15,885 nt of DNA from an uncultured Eubacteriales bacterium (GCA_934444895.1 CAKSDA010000030.1:1-15885), one strand, 5' to 3'; positions 1-7,598 are shown, numbered from the stretch's first letter. The notes: generated by a model not told the origin, from the sequence alone. Numbers and translations are program-made.

Positions 1-244
1 ATATATGGGCGATGTTATCGGTGATCTTAACTCAAGACGCGGAGAAATCCAGGGCTTTGAGGATAGGACAGGCGCTAAGCAGATTAATGCTCGCGTACCG
101 CTTGGTGACATGTTCGGATATGCGACCGATCTTCGTTCCAAAACACAGGGACGCGGTCAGTATGTAATGGAACCGGACGGATATAAGGAAGTGCCCAAGA
201 GCATTTCGGAAAAAATCATTTCCGCCCGCACAAAGAAAGACTAA
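1..244 (+). CDS. fusA: Elongation factor G, C-terminal end (partial)
   Basis: This is the last ~80 residues of translation elongation factor G, the GTPase that translocates tRNA and mRNA on the ribosome. The frame is open from base 2 at the window edge, so the gene starts upstream. The visible part is domain V and the tail: the segment YMGDVIGDLNSRRG followed by VPLGDMFGYATDLRSKTQGRG is characteristic of EF-G. The protein ends in a short lysine-rich tail before TAA. tuf follows on the same strand 246 bases later, which matches the rpsL-rpsG-fusA-tuf order of bacterial str operons. The ATG at base 5 is an internal methionine of EF-G, not a start. Confidence 0.96.
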   Translation, partial: YMGDVIGDLNSRRGEIQGFEDRTGAKQINARVPLGDMFGYATDLRSKTQGRGQYVMEPDGYKEVPKSISEKIISARTKKD

Positions 245-260
245 TTTTTTTAAAAAAGTC

Positions 261-289
261 TTGAAATGTGCATTGTTATTTGATAGAAT
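261..289 (+). promoter_or_regulatory. Sigma-A promoter for tuf (extended -10)
   Basis: TTGAAA at 261-266 is followed after exactly 17 bases by TAGAAT at 284-289. The TGA directly before the -10 gives the extended TGn element. It lies just after the fusA stop and about 200 bases before the tuf start, so tuf would have its own promoter besides read-through from fusA. Identified by consensus match only. Confidence 0.7.
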
Positions 290-360
290 TAATATAGTAT
301 GATTACTGTGATTAATAATATCATACATGTTTGTTTAAAATACATTTAGTATATAGGCCG

Positions 361-449
361 ATAAACAAAACCAAAATGGTTTTTGCAGCCTAAATCCTAA
401 AACGGATTTAAGTTGTAAGCAAACTTTTCGGCAGACAAACAAAACCAAA
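361..449 (+). other. Structured tuf leader with hairpin and a repeated AAACAAAACCAAA motif
   Basis: The 5' untranslated region of tuf has a 7-bp perfect hairpin, TAAATCC (391-397) with GGATTTA (404-410). An outer helix, TTTGC (382-386) with GCAAA (419-423), encloses it across an internal loop. The motif AAACAAAACCAAA occurs on both sides, at 363-375 and 437-449. No run of T follows the hairpin, so it is not an obvious terminator. It could affect mRNA stability or translation. No known riboswitch was recognised here. Confidence 0.4.
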
Positions 450-490
450 GATTTTAATTAAAATTGTTTATAATTAAGGAGGAAATACCA

Positions 491-1693
491 ATGGCAAAAG
501 AAAAATTTGAACGCAATAAACCGCACGTTAACATTGGCACCATCGGTCACGTTGACCACGGTAAGACTACTCTTACAGCAGCTATCACAAAGGTTCTTAA
601 CCTTAAAGGTGAAGCAGATTTCGTTGATTATGCTAATATCGATAAGGCTCCTGAAGAGAGAGAGCGTGGTATTACAATTAACACTGCTCACGTTGAATAT
701 GAAACAGAAGCTCGTCACTATGCACACGTTGACTGCCCCGGCCATGCCGACTATGTTAAGAACATGATTACAGGTGCAGCACAGATGGACGGTGCTATCC
801 TTGTTATTGCAGCAACAGACGGACCTATGGCTCAGACAAAAGAGCATTTGCTTCTTGCCCGTCAGGTTGGCGTTCCTTACATTGTTGTTTTCATGAACAA
901 ATGTGATCAGGTTGACGACGAGGAACTCCTTGAACTCGTAGAAATGGAAATCCGTGAAACACTCGACAAGTATGACTTCCCGGGTGACGATACACCTATC
1001 ATCAAGGGTTCTGCTCTTAAGGCTCTTGAGTGCGATTCAAAGGATCCTAATGCTCCTGAATATGCTCCTATCATTGAGCTTATGAAGGCTGTTGACGAAT
1101 ATATTCCTACTCCTGACCGTAAGGCAGACCAGCCGTTCCTTATGCCTGTTGAAGATGTATTCACAATTACAGGCCGTGGAACAGTTGCAACCGGTAGAGT
1201 TGAGCGTGGTCAGTTAAGAGTTTCTGAAGAAGTTGAAATTATCGGTCTTACAGAAGAGCGTGCAAAAACTGTTGTTACAGGTATTGAAATGTTCCGTAAG
1301 ATTCTTGATTACGCTGAGGCCGGTGATAACATCGGTGCACTTCTCCGTGGTGTTCAGCGTGAAGATATTGAACGCGGTCAGGTTCTTTGCAAACCCGGCT
1401 CAATCAATCCTCACACAAAATTCCATGGTCAGGTTTATGTATTGAACAAAGAAGAAGGCGGCCGTCATACACCGTTCTTCAACAACTATCGTCCTCAGTT
1501 CTATTTCAGAACTACAGACGTTACAGGCGTTATTTCTCTTCCCGAAGGCGTAGAAATGTGCATGCCTGGCGATAATGTTGAAATGGATGTTGAACTTATC
1601 ACTCCTATCGCTATTGAAGAGGGTCTTCGTTTCGCTATTCGTGAAGGCGGACGCACTGTTGGTTCAGGCGTTGTTACAAAGATCAACGGCTAA
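491..1693 (+). CDS. tuf: Elongation factor Tu
   Basis: EF-Tu is the GTPase that carries aminoacyl-tRNA to the ribosomal A site. The protein is 400 residues, the normal length. The G1 P-loop GHVDHGKT is at residues 19-26, G3 DCPGH at 81-85, and G4 NKCD at 136-139; the beta-barrel domains 2 and 3 follow and it ends in GSGVVTKING. The start chosen is the ATG at 491, eight bases after a perfect AAGGAGG (476-482). An in-frame ATG at 464 lies upstream of that ribosome binding site and is rejected, because homologues begin MAKEKFERNKPH. A strong terminator follows the stop. No missing residues or disruptions were seen. Confidence 0.99.
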   Translation: MAKEKFERNKPHVNIGTIGHVDHGKTTLTAAITKVLNLKGEADFVDYANIDKAPEERERGITINTAHVEYETEARHYAHVDCPGHADYVKNMITGAAQMDGAILVIAATDGPMAQTKEHLLLARQVGVPYIVVFMNKCDQVDDEELLELVEMEIRETLDKYDFPGDDTPIIKGSALKALECDSKDPNAPEYAPIIELMKAVDEYIPTPDRKADQPFLMPVEDVFTITGRGTVATGRVERGQLRVSEEVEIIGLTEERAKTVVTGIEMFRKILDYAEAGDNIGALLRGVQREDIERGQVLCKPGSINPHTKFHGQVYVLNKEEGGRHTPFFNNYRPQFYFRTTDVTGVISLPEGVEMCMPGDNVEMDVELITPIAIEEGLRFAIREGGRTVGSGVVTKING

Positions 1694-1730
1694 TAACAAC
1701 AAACTTTTTGCTTAAATATTAGCAATTTAA

Positions 1731-1764
1731 AAAGCACGGCAGTTTATGCTGCTGTGCTTTTTTT
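1731..1764 (+). terminator. Intrinsic terminator of tuf
   Basis: A 12-bp stem pairs AAAGCACGGCAG (1731-1742) with CTGCTGTGCTTT (1749-1760). It contains a single G-T wobble and a six-base loop, and is followed by a T run to 1764. It lies 38 bases after the tuf stop and closes the fusA-tuf transcription unit before the opposing HAD gene. Confidence 0.93.
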
Positions 1765-1922
1765 ATTTATGCTTTTATTAGTTTTGTGCTTTAAAATTCA
1801 AGGTTGTATTTTAAAATTTTTCTGTTTCAAAGTTTATATATTTCCAATTTTTATGAACTTATATTATCCGGACAGATCTATATAATAAATTTGTTAAAAC
1901 CGGTTTTTAGTTTGTCGCACCA

Positions 1923-1958
1923 GGTTTTTGATTGTCGAACACCTTACGGCTTTGCTTG
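1923..1958 (+). repeat. Diverged 36-bp repeat, copy A
   Basis: This copy matches the reverse complement of 2867-2902 at 29 of 36 positions without gaps (aligned by hand). The shared cores are TTGAT, GTCGAAC, TTACGG and GCTTG. The two copies face each other on either side of the HAD gene. A shorter related string, GGTTTTTAGTTTGTCGCACC, sits just upstream at 1902-1921. Apart from these, nothing was recognised in the 230-base gap between the tuf terminator and the HAD stop codon. Confidence 0.5.
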
Positions 1959-1995
1959 AATCCGCTTTAAAAAGCTCTGAATATCAAAAATGAAG

Positions 1996-2646
1996 CTATT
2001 CCAGAATAATTTTAAGCAAATCATCGGTGCTTGATACTATATTTTTTGCGTTGTTATCCAAAAGCTCTTCGCGACTTCTGAAACCCCAGTCAACCGAAAT
2101 ACAGTCTATCTTTGCATTTTCGGCGGTGGCAATATCAACCTCGCTGTCGCCTATATATACAGCCCTTTCTTTTTCGGTATTTAATTGTTTTAAAACAAGG
2201 TTTACCGAATCAGGACAGGGCTTTTTATTTATCCCATCTTTAACCCCTATTTTGCAGTCAAAGAGTCCGCTGAAAAATTGCTCGCAAAGCGACTGAACAG
2301 CATAGTCCGACTTGTTTGAAACGACCGCTGTTTTTATTCCTTTTTCTTTCAGTTTAGCCAAAACATCAATAATTCCGTCATAGGGTTTTGTTGTGTCGGT
2401 GCAGTGAACCGCATAGTGTTTATTAAAAATTTCAAATACTTTAGAAATGTTATAAGAATCGGTATTTTTAGGCACTCCCCGCTCAACCAATTTTCGAATA
2501 CCGTTTCCTACAAAACGGCGAACTTCCGAAAGACTGCGGGTATTATAGCCGCAGTCCGAAAGAGAATAATTAAGACTGTTTTTCAGGTCCACCAATGTAT
2601 TTAGAATAGTACCGTCCATATCAAAAATTGCTAAATCGTATTTCAT
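1996..2646 (-). CDS. HAD-superfamily hydrolase, phosphoglycolate phosphatase-like
   Basis: A cytoplasmic 216-residue phosphatase of the haloacid dehalogenase superfamily, subfamily I (Gph/PpaX-like). Motif I is DMDGT at residues 9-13, with Asp9 as nucleophile and Asp11 as acid/base. The cap domain spans about 18-85, motif II serine is Ser110 in VVSNKS, motif III lysine is Lys142 in KKPCPDS, and motif IV is GDSEVD at 166-171. The start is placed at the ATG ending at 2646 because it lies just behind a GGGGGA ribosome binding site and gives the usual N-terminus MKYDLAIFDMDGT. The longer frame to 2778 would add 44 residues with no family match. The gene converges on tuf and diverges from the agmatine operon. 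The substrate cannot be told from sequence; phosphoglycolate, pyrophosphate or a sugar phosphate are all possible. Confidence 0.92.
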   Translation of the reverse strand: MKYDLAIFDMDGTILNTLVDLKNSLNYSLSDCGYNTRSLSEVRRFVGNGIRKLVERGVPKNTDSYNISKVFEIFNKHYAVHCTDTTKPYDGIIDVLAKLKEKGIKTAVVSNKSDYAVQSLCEQFFSGLFDCKIGVKDGINKKPCPDSVNLVLKQLNTEKERAVYIGDSEVDIATAENAKIDCISVDWGFRSREELLDNNAKNIVSSTDDLLKIILE

Positions 2647-2779
2647 ATTATCCCCCAAAATTTGAATTAAATAAATATTTTTAGGCTGATGAAAACCTGG
2701 TAAAATACTGTTTAAAGGTTGTTTAATCACTGCAAAATACAACACAATAAAGATAACACAAAAAGCATTTGCAGGCAAT

Positions 2780-2797
2780 ATTAATTTGCAAATTAAT
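2780..2797. promoter_or_regulatory. 18-bp perfect palindrome, candidate operator upstream of the agu operon
   Basis: ATTAATTTGCAAATTAAT is its own reverse complement over 18 bases. It lies in the divergent region between the HAD gene and aguD. A TATAAA box at 2806-2811 sits eight bases downstream, with no good -35 at normal spacing, so the palindrome falls where a -35 or activator site would be. This is the layout of a regulator-dependent promoter for the agu operon. The binding protein is unknown, and no regulator gene is adjacent. Confidence 0.45.
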
Positions 2798-2866
2798 GTT
2801 TTTAGTATAAAGACAAGCTATGAGGAAATACTTAAAACAACTAGATGTATTGGCGGGAAAAGGCAG

Positions 2867-2902
2867 CAAGCGAAACCGTAACGGGTTCGACTATCAAGAG
2901 CC
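2867..2902 (-). repeat. Diverged 36-bp repeat, copy B (inverted)
   Basis: The minus-strand reading of this stretch matches 1923-1958 at 29 of 36 positions. It lies in the presumed leader of the agu operon. The plus strand also has short helices around it: ATGAGG (2820-2825) can pair with CCTCAT (2901-2906), or alternatively GGAAAT (2824-2829) with ATTTCC (2905-2910), two mutually exclusive pairings. Whether this is an RNA structure or the relic of a mobile repeat cannot be decided from one sequence. Confidence 0.5.
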
Positions 2903-2944
2903 TCATTTCCAATATATAATAACAAATTTGAAACGAGTGAAAAT

Positions 2945-4312
2945 ATGCAAAAAAGATTTAAACTAACCACGGCAATTCTGTCGGTTATATGCGTCGTTTT
3001 TGTTGCCGAAGCCGCGGCTCCGGTAGCTTCAATAGGCAACAGTCAATTCTTTTGGTGGATATTCATGATTGTTGCTTTCCTTTTGCCATACGGATTAATC
3101 GCTTCGGAACTAGGCACAACCTATCAGGGCGACGGGGGACTTTATGACTGGATAAATAAAGCGTATCCGAATAAAAAATGGGGAGCCCGCACCGCATGGT
3201 GGTACTGGATAAATTTTCCGCTTTGGATGGCATCTCTTGCTGTTATGTGCCCCGGACTTATAACTACAATAACAGGAATGAAAACAGGGAGCTTTGGTTC
3301 GCTTATTATACAGCTTTTGTTTATATGGATAGTAACCTATATTGCATTCTTCCCGGTAAGCGACAATGTAATAATATTAAATGTCACCGCAGCCATTAAA
3401 GTTATACTGGCACTTGCAGTAGGCGTTTTAGGAATATGGTATGTAATAAATAACGGATTTGTAAATGATATGTCGGCAACAACATTTTTGCCTTCGGCAG
3501 ATATGAAAAGCCTTTCGTATATATCGGTAATAATATTTAATTGCTTGGGATTTGAAGTTGTCTGCACATTTTCAGACGATATGCAAAATCCTAAAAAGCA
3601 GATACCGCAGGCAATTATCATAGGCGGAATTGTTATTGCGGCGATTTATCTGTTCAGCGGATTCGGAATAGGAGCAGCTATTCCCACCAATGAAATAAAT
3701 ACAGATTCAGGCCTTTTGGATGCCTTCAGTCTGCTTATCGGAAAAAGCGGTGGATGGTTCATCTCACTTGCTGCGGCACTGTTTTTAATAACCCTTTTCG
3801 GAAACATGGTCTCATGGTCTATGGGGGTTAATTCAACTGCATGCTATGCCGCTCAAAAAGGAGATATGCCCAAATTCTTTCAAAAACGCTCAAAAAAGAA
3901 TAATATGCCATCAGGCGTTGCGCTTATGAACGGAATAGTAGCCTCCGTTATATGTATTTTAGGATTTTTTATGGAGGTGTTTTTTCCGGATTCCTCGCTG
4001 TTTTGGACCTTCTTTGCTCTTAATCTTGTGATGTTCCTGTTAAGTTATGTTATGGTTTTCCCGGCATTTTTAAAACTTAGAAAGAATGATCCGGACACAA
4101 ACCGCCCTTTCAAGGTTCCCGGCAAAGGCCTTATGCTTAAACTGATAGCATATGTTCCTATGATTCTTATTATTGTTGCTATAATATTTACAGCATTGCC
4201 GCTTAAATTTGATGCGGAAACCCTAAGCTCTACCTTGCCCATTACAATAGGTTCGGTAATATTTATAGCTCTGGGAGAAATATTGATTTGGCTTCGGGCA
4301 AAGAACAATTAA
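2945..4312 (+). CDS. aguD: Agmatine:putrescine antiporter, APC-superfamily transporter
   Basis: A 455-residue integral membrane transporter of the amino acid-polyamine-organocation superfamily, with about twelve hydrophobic segments from residue 8 to about 450. The N-terminus carries the helix-1 region VFVAEAAAPVASIG and helix-2 region LLPYGLIASELGTTYQG, as in glutamate/GABA and agmatine/putrescine exchangers. The specific call rests on context: it is the first gene of an intact agmatine deiminase pathway, where aguD encodes the exchanger that brings agmatine in and putrescine out. The start at 2945 has only a weak ribosome binding site (GAGTGA, 2935-2940), which suggests low or regulated translation. 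The gap to aguA is 60 bases with no terminator seen. Alternative: another amino acid or polyamine permease of the same superfamily. Confidence 0.85.
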   Translation: MQKRFKLTTAILSVICVVFVAEAAAPVASIGNSQFFWWIFMIVAFLLPYGLIASELGTTYQGDGGLYDWINKAYPNKKWGARTAWWYWINFPLWMASLAVMCPGLITTITGMKTGSFGSLIIQLLFIWIVTYIAFFPVSDNVIILNVTAAIKVILALAVGVLGIWYVINNGFVNDMSATTFLPSADMKSLSYISVIIFNCLGFEVVCTFSDDMQNPKKQIPQAIIIGGIVIAAIYLFSGFGIGAAIPTNEINTDSGLLDAFSLLIGKSGGWFISLAAALFLITLFGNMVSWSMGVNSTACYAAQKGDMPKFFQKRSKKNNMPSGVALMNGIVASVICILGFFMEVFFPDSSLFWTFFALNLVMFLLSYVMVFPAFLKLRKNDPDTNRPFKVPGKGLMLKLIAYVPMILIIVAIIFTALPLKFDAETLSSTLPITIGSVIFIALGEILIWLRAKNN

Positions 4313-4372
4313 TAGCCAAAAAGTAAAACCTAAAAAAATTGTATTTTAATAAAAAATTAAGGAGATATAAAT

Positions 4373-5470
4373 ATGGCAAAAAGAATAGTAAATTCAACAC
4401 CTAAAAAAGACGGATATAGAATGCCGGGAGAATTTGAACCGCAAAATCACGTGTTTATTATTTGGCCTGAACGACCGGACAACTGGAGAGACGGAGCCAA
4501 GCCGGCACAGGCGGTCTTTACCGAGGTGGCAAAGGCAATTTCAAAATATACTCCGGTTACCGTACTTGTTAATAATTCTCAGTTTAAAAATGCAAGATCG
4601 CGTCTTCCGGAGGATATAAGGGTTGTTGAAATGTCCAGCGATGATGCATGGGTTCGCGATTGCGGACCGACATTTGTGATAAATGATAAGGGAGATATGC
4701 GCGGAATAGACTGGACATTTAATGCCTGGGGAGGGCTTTACGACGGTTTGTATTTTCCATGGGCAAATGACGATATGATAGCCGAAAAAATATGCGAACT
4801 TCAGGGAATTGATTCCTATAGAACCGACGACTTTGTTTTGGAGGGCGGCTCTATTCATGTTGACGGCGAAGGAACCCTTATAACAACCGAAATGTGTCTT
4901 TTAAGCAAAGGCAGAAATCCTGATAAAAGCAAAGAAGAAATTGAAGATATGCTAAAGGAATACCTTAATCTTGAAAAAATAATTTGGCTTAAGGACGGTA
5001 TTGATCCTAATGAAACAAACGGCCATATAGATGATGTTGCCTGCTTTGTCCGCCCGGGAGAAGTAGCCTGCATCTATACCGATGACGAAAGTCATCCCTT
5101 TTATAAAGAAGCCAAGGAAGCTTATGAGACATTGTCGTCGGCAACCGACGCCAAGGGAAGAAAACTTAAGGTTCACAAACTTTGCCTTACAAAAAAGCCA
5201 TGTCTTTTGCACGGCGCCGCTACTATCGATACGGTTGCCGGAACAATTCCGAGAGAGGACGGAGAAGTTTCCATTGCTTCTTATATGAATTTCCTTATTA
5301 CAAACAAAGCTATTATACTTCCGCAATACGGAGATGAGAACGACGCTCTGGCAGTAAAACAGGTACAGGAAATGTTCCCGGGATACAAAATAGAGCCCAT
5401 ACGCACGGAAGAAGTTGCATTCGGCGGCGGAAATATTCACTGTATTACACAGCAGCAGCCTAAAGCCTAG
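4373..5470 (+). CDS. aguA: Agmatine deiminase
   Basis: Hydrolyses agmatine to N-carbamoylputrescine and ammonia in the cytoplasm. The protein is 365 residues and belongs to the peptidylarginine deiminase fold (guanidino-modifying enzymes). The catalytic residues line up by number with the well-studied Enterococcus faecalis enzyme: the cysteine is Cys357 in GGGNIHC, the histidine His218 in NGHIDD, and the acidic partners Asp96 (VRDCGP), Glu157 (LEGGS) and Asp220. The N-terminal motif MPGEFEPQNHVFIIWPERPDNWR is also typical (shown here only as a family landmark at residues 17-39). A strong AAGGAG ribosome binding site (4359-4364) precedes the ATG. Its neighbours supply the transporter and the next two steps, so assignment to energy-yielding agmatine catabolism rather than polyamine synthesis is well supported. 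Confidence 0.97.
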   Translation: MAKRIVNSTPKKDGYRMPGEFEPQNHVFIIWPERPDNWRDGAKPAQAVFTEVAKAISKYTPVTVLVNNSQFKNARSRLPEDIRVVEMSSDDAWVRDCGPTFVINDKGDMRGIDWTFNAWGGLYDGLYFPWANDDMIAEKICELQGIDSYRTDDFVLEGGSIHVDGEGTLITTEMCLLSKGRNPDKSKEEIEDMLKEYLNLEKIIWLKDGIDPNETNGHIDDVACFVRPGEVACIYTDDESHPFYKEAKEAYETLSSATDAKGRKLKVHKLCLTKKPCLLHGAATIDTVAGTIPREDGEVSIASYMNFLITNKAIILPQYGDENDALAVKQVQEMFPGYKIEPIRTEEVAFGGGNIHCITQQQPKA

Positions 5471-5494
5471 GCGTTAAGGGAGCAATTATCGCCT
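5469..5494 (+). other. Hairpin at the aguA stop codon
   Basis: AGGCGTTAA (5469-5477) pairs with TTATCGCCT (5486-5494), nine positions with one T-T mismatch and an eight-base loop. It overlaps the aguA stop codon. No T run follows, so it is more likely an RNA stability or processing element within the operon than a terminator. The palindrome GTTTAAAC follows at 5495-5502. Confidence 0.4.
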
Positions 5495-5536
5495 GTTTAA
5501 ACTCAAAATTGACTGATAAATTAAAGGAGAATTTTT

Positions 5537-6559
5537 ATGAACAGTCTACGCCATTTTATTGATACAAACGAATTTACAAAAAACGAACTGATGGATATAA
5601 TAAATCTTTCTTTGGAACTTAAAAAATGTATTAAAAGCGGATATTATCCGCCGCTTATGAAGCATAAAACACTGGCTATGATATTTCAACAATCATCAAC
5701 GCGTACCAGAGTTTCATTTGAAACGGCAATGAGCCAGTTGGGCGGCCATGCTCAGTATCTGGGCCCCGGTATGATACAACTGGGCGGACACGAAACAATT
5801 GGAGACACCGGAAAAGTGCTTTCAAAATTGGCCGATATAGTTATGGCAAGGGTTATTGAACACAAAACAGTTGTTGATCTTGCAGAGGCTTGCAGCATAC
5901 CTGTAATCAACGGAATGTCTGACTATAACCATCCAACCCAGGAAATAGGCGATATGTGCACAATAATAGAAAAACTGCCAAAGGGCAAAAGACTTGAGGA
6001 TTGCAAGGTTGTTTTTGTGGGAGACGGTACTCAGGTTTGCGCCTCATTAGGATTTATTACAACAAAACTCGGTATGCATTTTGTCCACTACGGCCCTGAA
6101 AAGCATCAGCTTAACAAAAAACATGCCGAGATAATGGAAAAGAATTGCAAGGAATCCGGCGGAAGCTTTCTTATCACCGATGACAGAGACAGCGTAAAGG
6201 GAGCCGATTTTATATATACCGATGTTTGGTACGGACTTTATGAAAACGAAATGCCCAAAGAGGAACGAGTAAGGGTATTTCATGATTATCAGGTTAACAG
6301 AGAACTGATGCAGCTTGGAAATATAGGATGCAAGTTTATGCACTGCCTGCCGGCAACAAGAGGAGAGGATGTTACCGACGAGGTTGCCGATTCCGACGCT
6401 TCCTTGTGTTGGGAAGAGGCGGGAAATCGCCTTACCGCTATGAGAGGGCTTCTGGTTTATTTCACCCAGTATCAGCGCGAAAACGAAACCGGGGATTTAA
6501 GGAAATCCGCCGCAGCAGAAGAACTTGCCGATTTTATGGCAAAGCATGGGATTTGTTAG
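5537..6559 (+). CDS. aguB: Putrescine carbamoyltransferase
   Basis: Converts N-carbamoylputrescine and phosphate to putrescine and carbamoyl phosphate, the second catabolic step. The protein is 340 residues, close to the roughly 340 of known putrescine carbamoyltransferases. The carbamoyl-phosphate motif SSTRTR is at 53-58, NHPTQ at 131-135 and HCLPATR at 269-275. Where ornithine carbamoyltransferases carry the SMG ornithine loop, this protein has DVWYGLYE (229-236), which favours putrescine over ornithine. The C-terminal extra helix region (about 315-340) also fits this family. AAGGAG (5524-5529) precedes the ATG at good spacing. The next gene starts three bases after the stop codon. Ornithine carbamoyltransferase is the alternative but fits the context and the loop less well. 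Confidence 0.94.
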   Translation: MNSLRHFIDTNEFTKNELMDIINLSLELKKCIKSGYYPPLMKHKTLAMIFQQSSTRTRVSFETAMSQLGGHAQYLGPGMIQLGGHETIGDTGKVLSKLADIVMARVIEHKTVVDLAEACSIPVINGMSDYNHPTQEIGDMCTIIEKLPKGKRLEDCKVVFVGDGTQVCASLGFITTKLGMHFVHYGPEKHQLNKKHAEIMEKNCKESGGSFLITDDRDSVKGADFIYTDVWYGLYENEMPKEERVRVFHDYQVNRELMQLGNIGCKFMHCLPATRGEDVTDEVADSDASLCWEEAGNRLTAMRGLLVYFTQYQRENETGDLRKSAAAEELADFMAKHGIC

Positions 6560-6562
6560 GCC

Positions 6563-7510
6563 ATGGAAAAACGAATAGTAATAGCACTTGGCGGAAATGC
6601 ACTTCAAAGCAAGGGACAGGCACCTACCGCAAAGTCTCAGCTTGAGGTTGTTAAAAGAACCTGCGAACACCTTGCCGGCGTGGTAGAAAAGGGATATAAT
6701 ATTTCGGTAGTTCACGGAAACGGACCGCAGGTAGGACAAATACTGCTTTGTTTTGAGTCAGCAGATGATAAAGCGCCGCGCATGCCATTCGATGTATGCG
6801 GGGCAATGAGCCAGGGATATATAGGCTATCATATACAGCAAGCCCTTCAATATGCCCTTAAAAAAAGAAATATAAATACTCCGGTTGCCGGTGTTTTAAC
6901 CCAGATGATTGTGGATCCTTCGGATCCGGCTTTTGAAAATCCAACTAAACCCATAGGTCCGTTTTATTCAAAGGATGAGGCTATGACCGTTGCAAAAGAA
7001 AACGGCTATATAGTGGCAGAGGATGCCGGAAGAGGATACAGAAGGGTTGTGCCGTCCCCTCTGCCTAAGAAAATTGCAGAAATTGAAGTTATAAAACACT
7101 TAGTAGATGAAAAAAGCATAGTAATTGCATGCGGCGGAGGCGGCATTCCGGTAAGAGAGGAAGCGGACGGATCTTTAACCGGAATTGAAGCGGTAATAGA
7201 CAAGGACTATGCTGCAGAGCTTTTAGCTGAACAAATTAATGCAGATGAGCTGATTATTTTAACCGAAGTTGAAAAGGCGGCAATTAACTTTAAAAAGCCA
7301 AACCAGCGCGACCTTGATACAATAACGGTTGAAGAAGCCGAAAAGTATATAGAAGAGGGACATTTCGCAAAGGGAAGCATGCTGCCGAAGGTTAAAGCAT
7401 GTGTGCAGTTTGTACGGTCAAATCCGTCAAAAACAGCGATAATAACTTCGCTTGATAAGGTTTTATTAGCCTGTGACGGAAAAACCGGAACAAGAATAAT
7501 ATATAGCTAA
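6563..7510 (+). CDS. aguC: Carbamate kinase
   Basis: Transfers phosphate from carbamoyl phosphate to ADP, giving ATP, ammonia and CO2; this is the energy-yielding last step of the pathway. The protein is 315 residues of the amino acid kinase family. Landmarks: ALGGNAL at 8-14, HGNGPQVGQ at 51-59, KPIGPFYS at 129-136, ACGGGGIPV at 189-197, VIDKD at 211-215, LTEVEKAAINF at 233-243, KGSMLPKV at 270-277 and KTGTRI at 307-312. The ATG at 6563 starts three bases after the aguB stop with no clear ribosome binding site, so translation is probably coupled to aguB. It could equally be labelled arcC; aguC is used because of the operon. Confidence 0.95.
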   Translation: MEKRIVIALGGNALQSKGQAPTAKSQLEVVKRTCEHLAGVVEKGYNISVVHGNGPQVGQILLCFESADDKAPRMPFDVCGAMSQGYIGYHIQQALQYALKKRNINTPVAGVLTQMIVDPSDPAFENPTKPIGPFYSKDEAMTVAKENGYIVAEDAGRGYRRVVPSPLPKKIAEIEVIKHLVDEKSIVIACGGGGIPVREEADGSLTGIEAVIDKDYAAELLAEQINADELIILTEVEKAAINFKKPNQRDLDTITVEEAEKYIEEGHFAKGSMLPKVKACVQFVRSNPSKTAIITSLDKVLLACDGKTGTRIIYS

Positions 7511-7565
7511 GATTCGGATAAAAATATCATATAAAGCGCAACATTTTTGTTTTTAAACAGGCTGT

Positions 7566-7583
7566 CGCTTAATTGCGGTTTTT
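7566..7583 (+). terminator. Weak candidate terminator of the agu operon
   Basis: CGC (7566-7568) pairs with GCG (7575-7577) around a six-base loop; two wobble pairs (7565 with 7578, 7564 with 7579) can extend the stem. A run of five T follows to 7583. A competing long-range pairing is AAGCG (7534-7538) with CGCTT (7566-7570). The stem is short, but this is the only terminator-like element between the end of aguC and the next promoter. Confidence 0.35.
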
Positions 7584-7598
7584 AAAATAAATAATATA

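Noticed and set aside
238..265. Inverted repeat AAGAC...GTCTT with T and A runs after fusA, as a possible terminator
   Set aside because: The stem is A+T-only apart from its base, and no T run follows the right arm; it overlaps the tuf -35 box and is unlikely to terminate.
2689..2705. Possible catabolite repression (cre) site TGAAAACCTGGTAA upstream of the agu operon
   Set aside because: The central CG required by the cre consensus is missing and the site lies far upstream of the TATAAA box.
2878..2900. T-arm-like GGGTTCGACT string suggesting a tRNA
   Set aside because: No matching T stem, anticodon arm or acceptor stem can be built around it; it belongs to the dispersed repeat instead.
4952..5440. 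162-codon minus-strand frame inside aguA
   Set aside because: Lies wholly within the strongly conserved agmatine deiminase gene; an antisense shadow with no features of its own.
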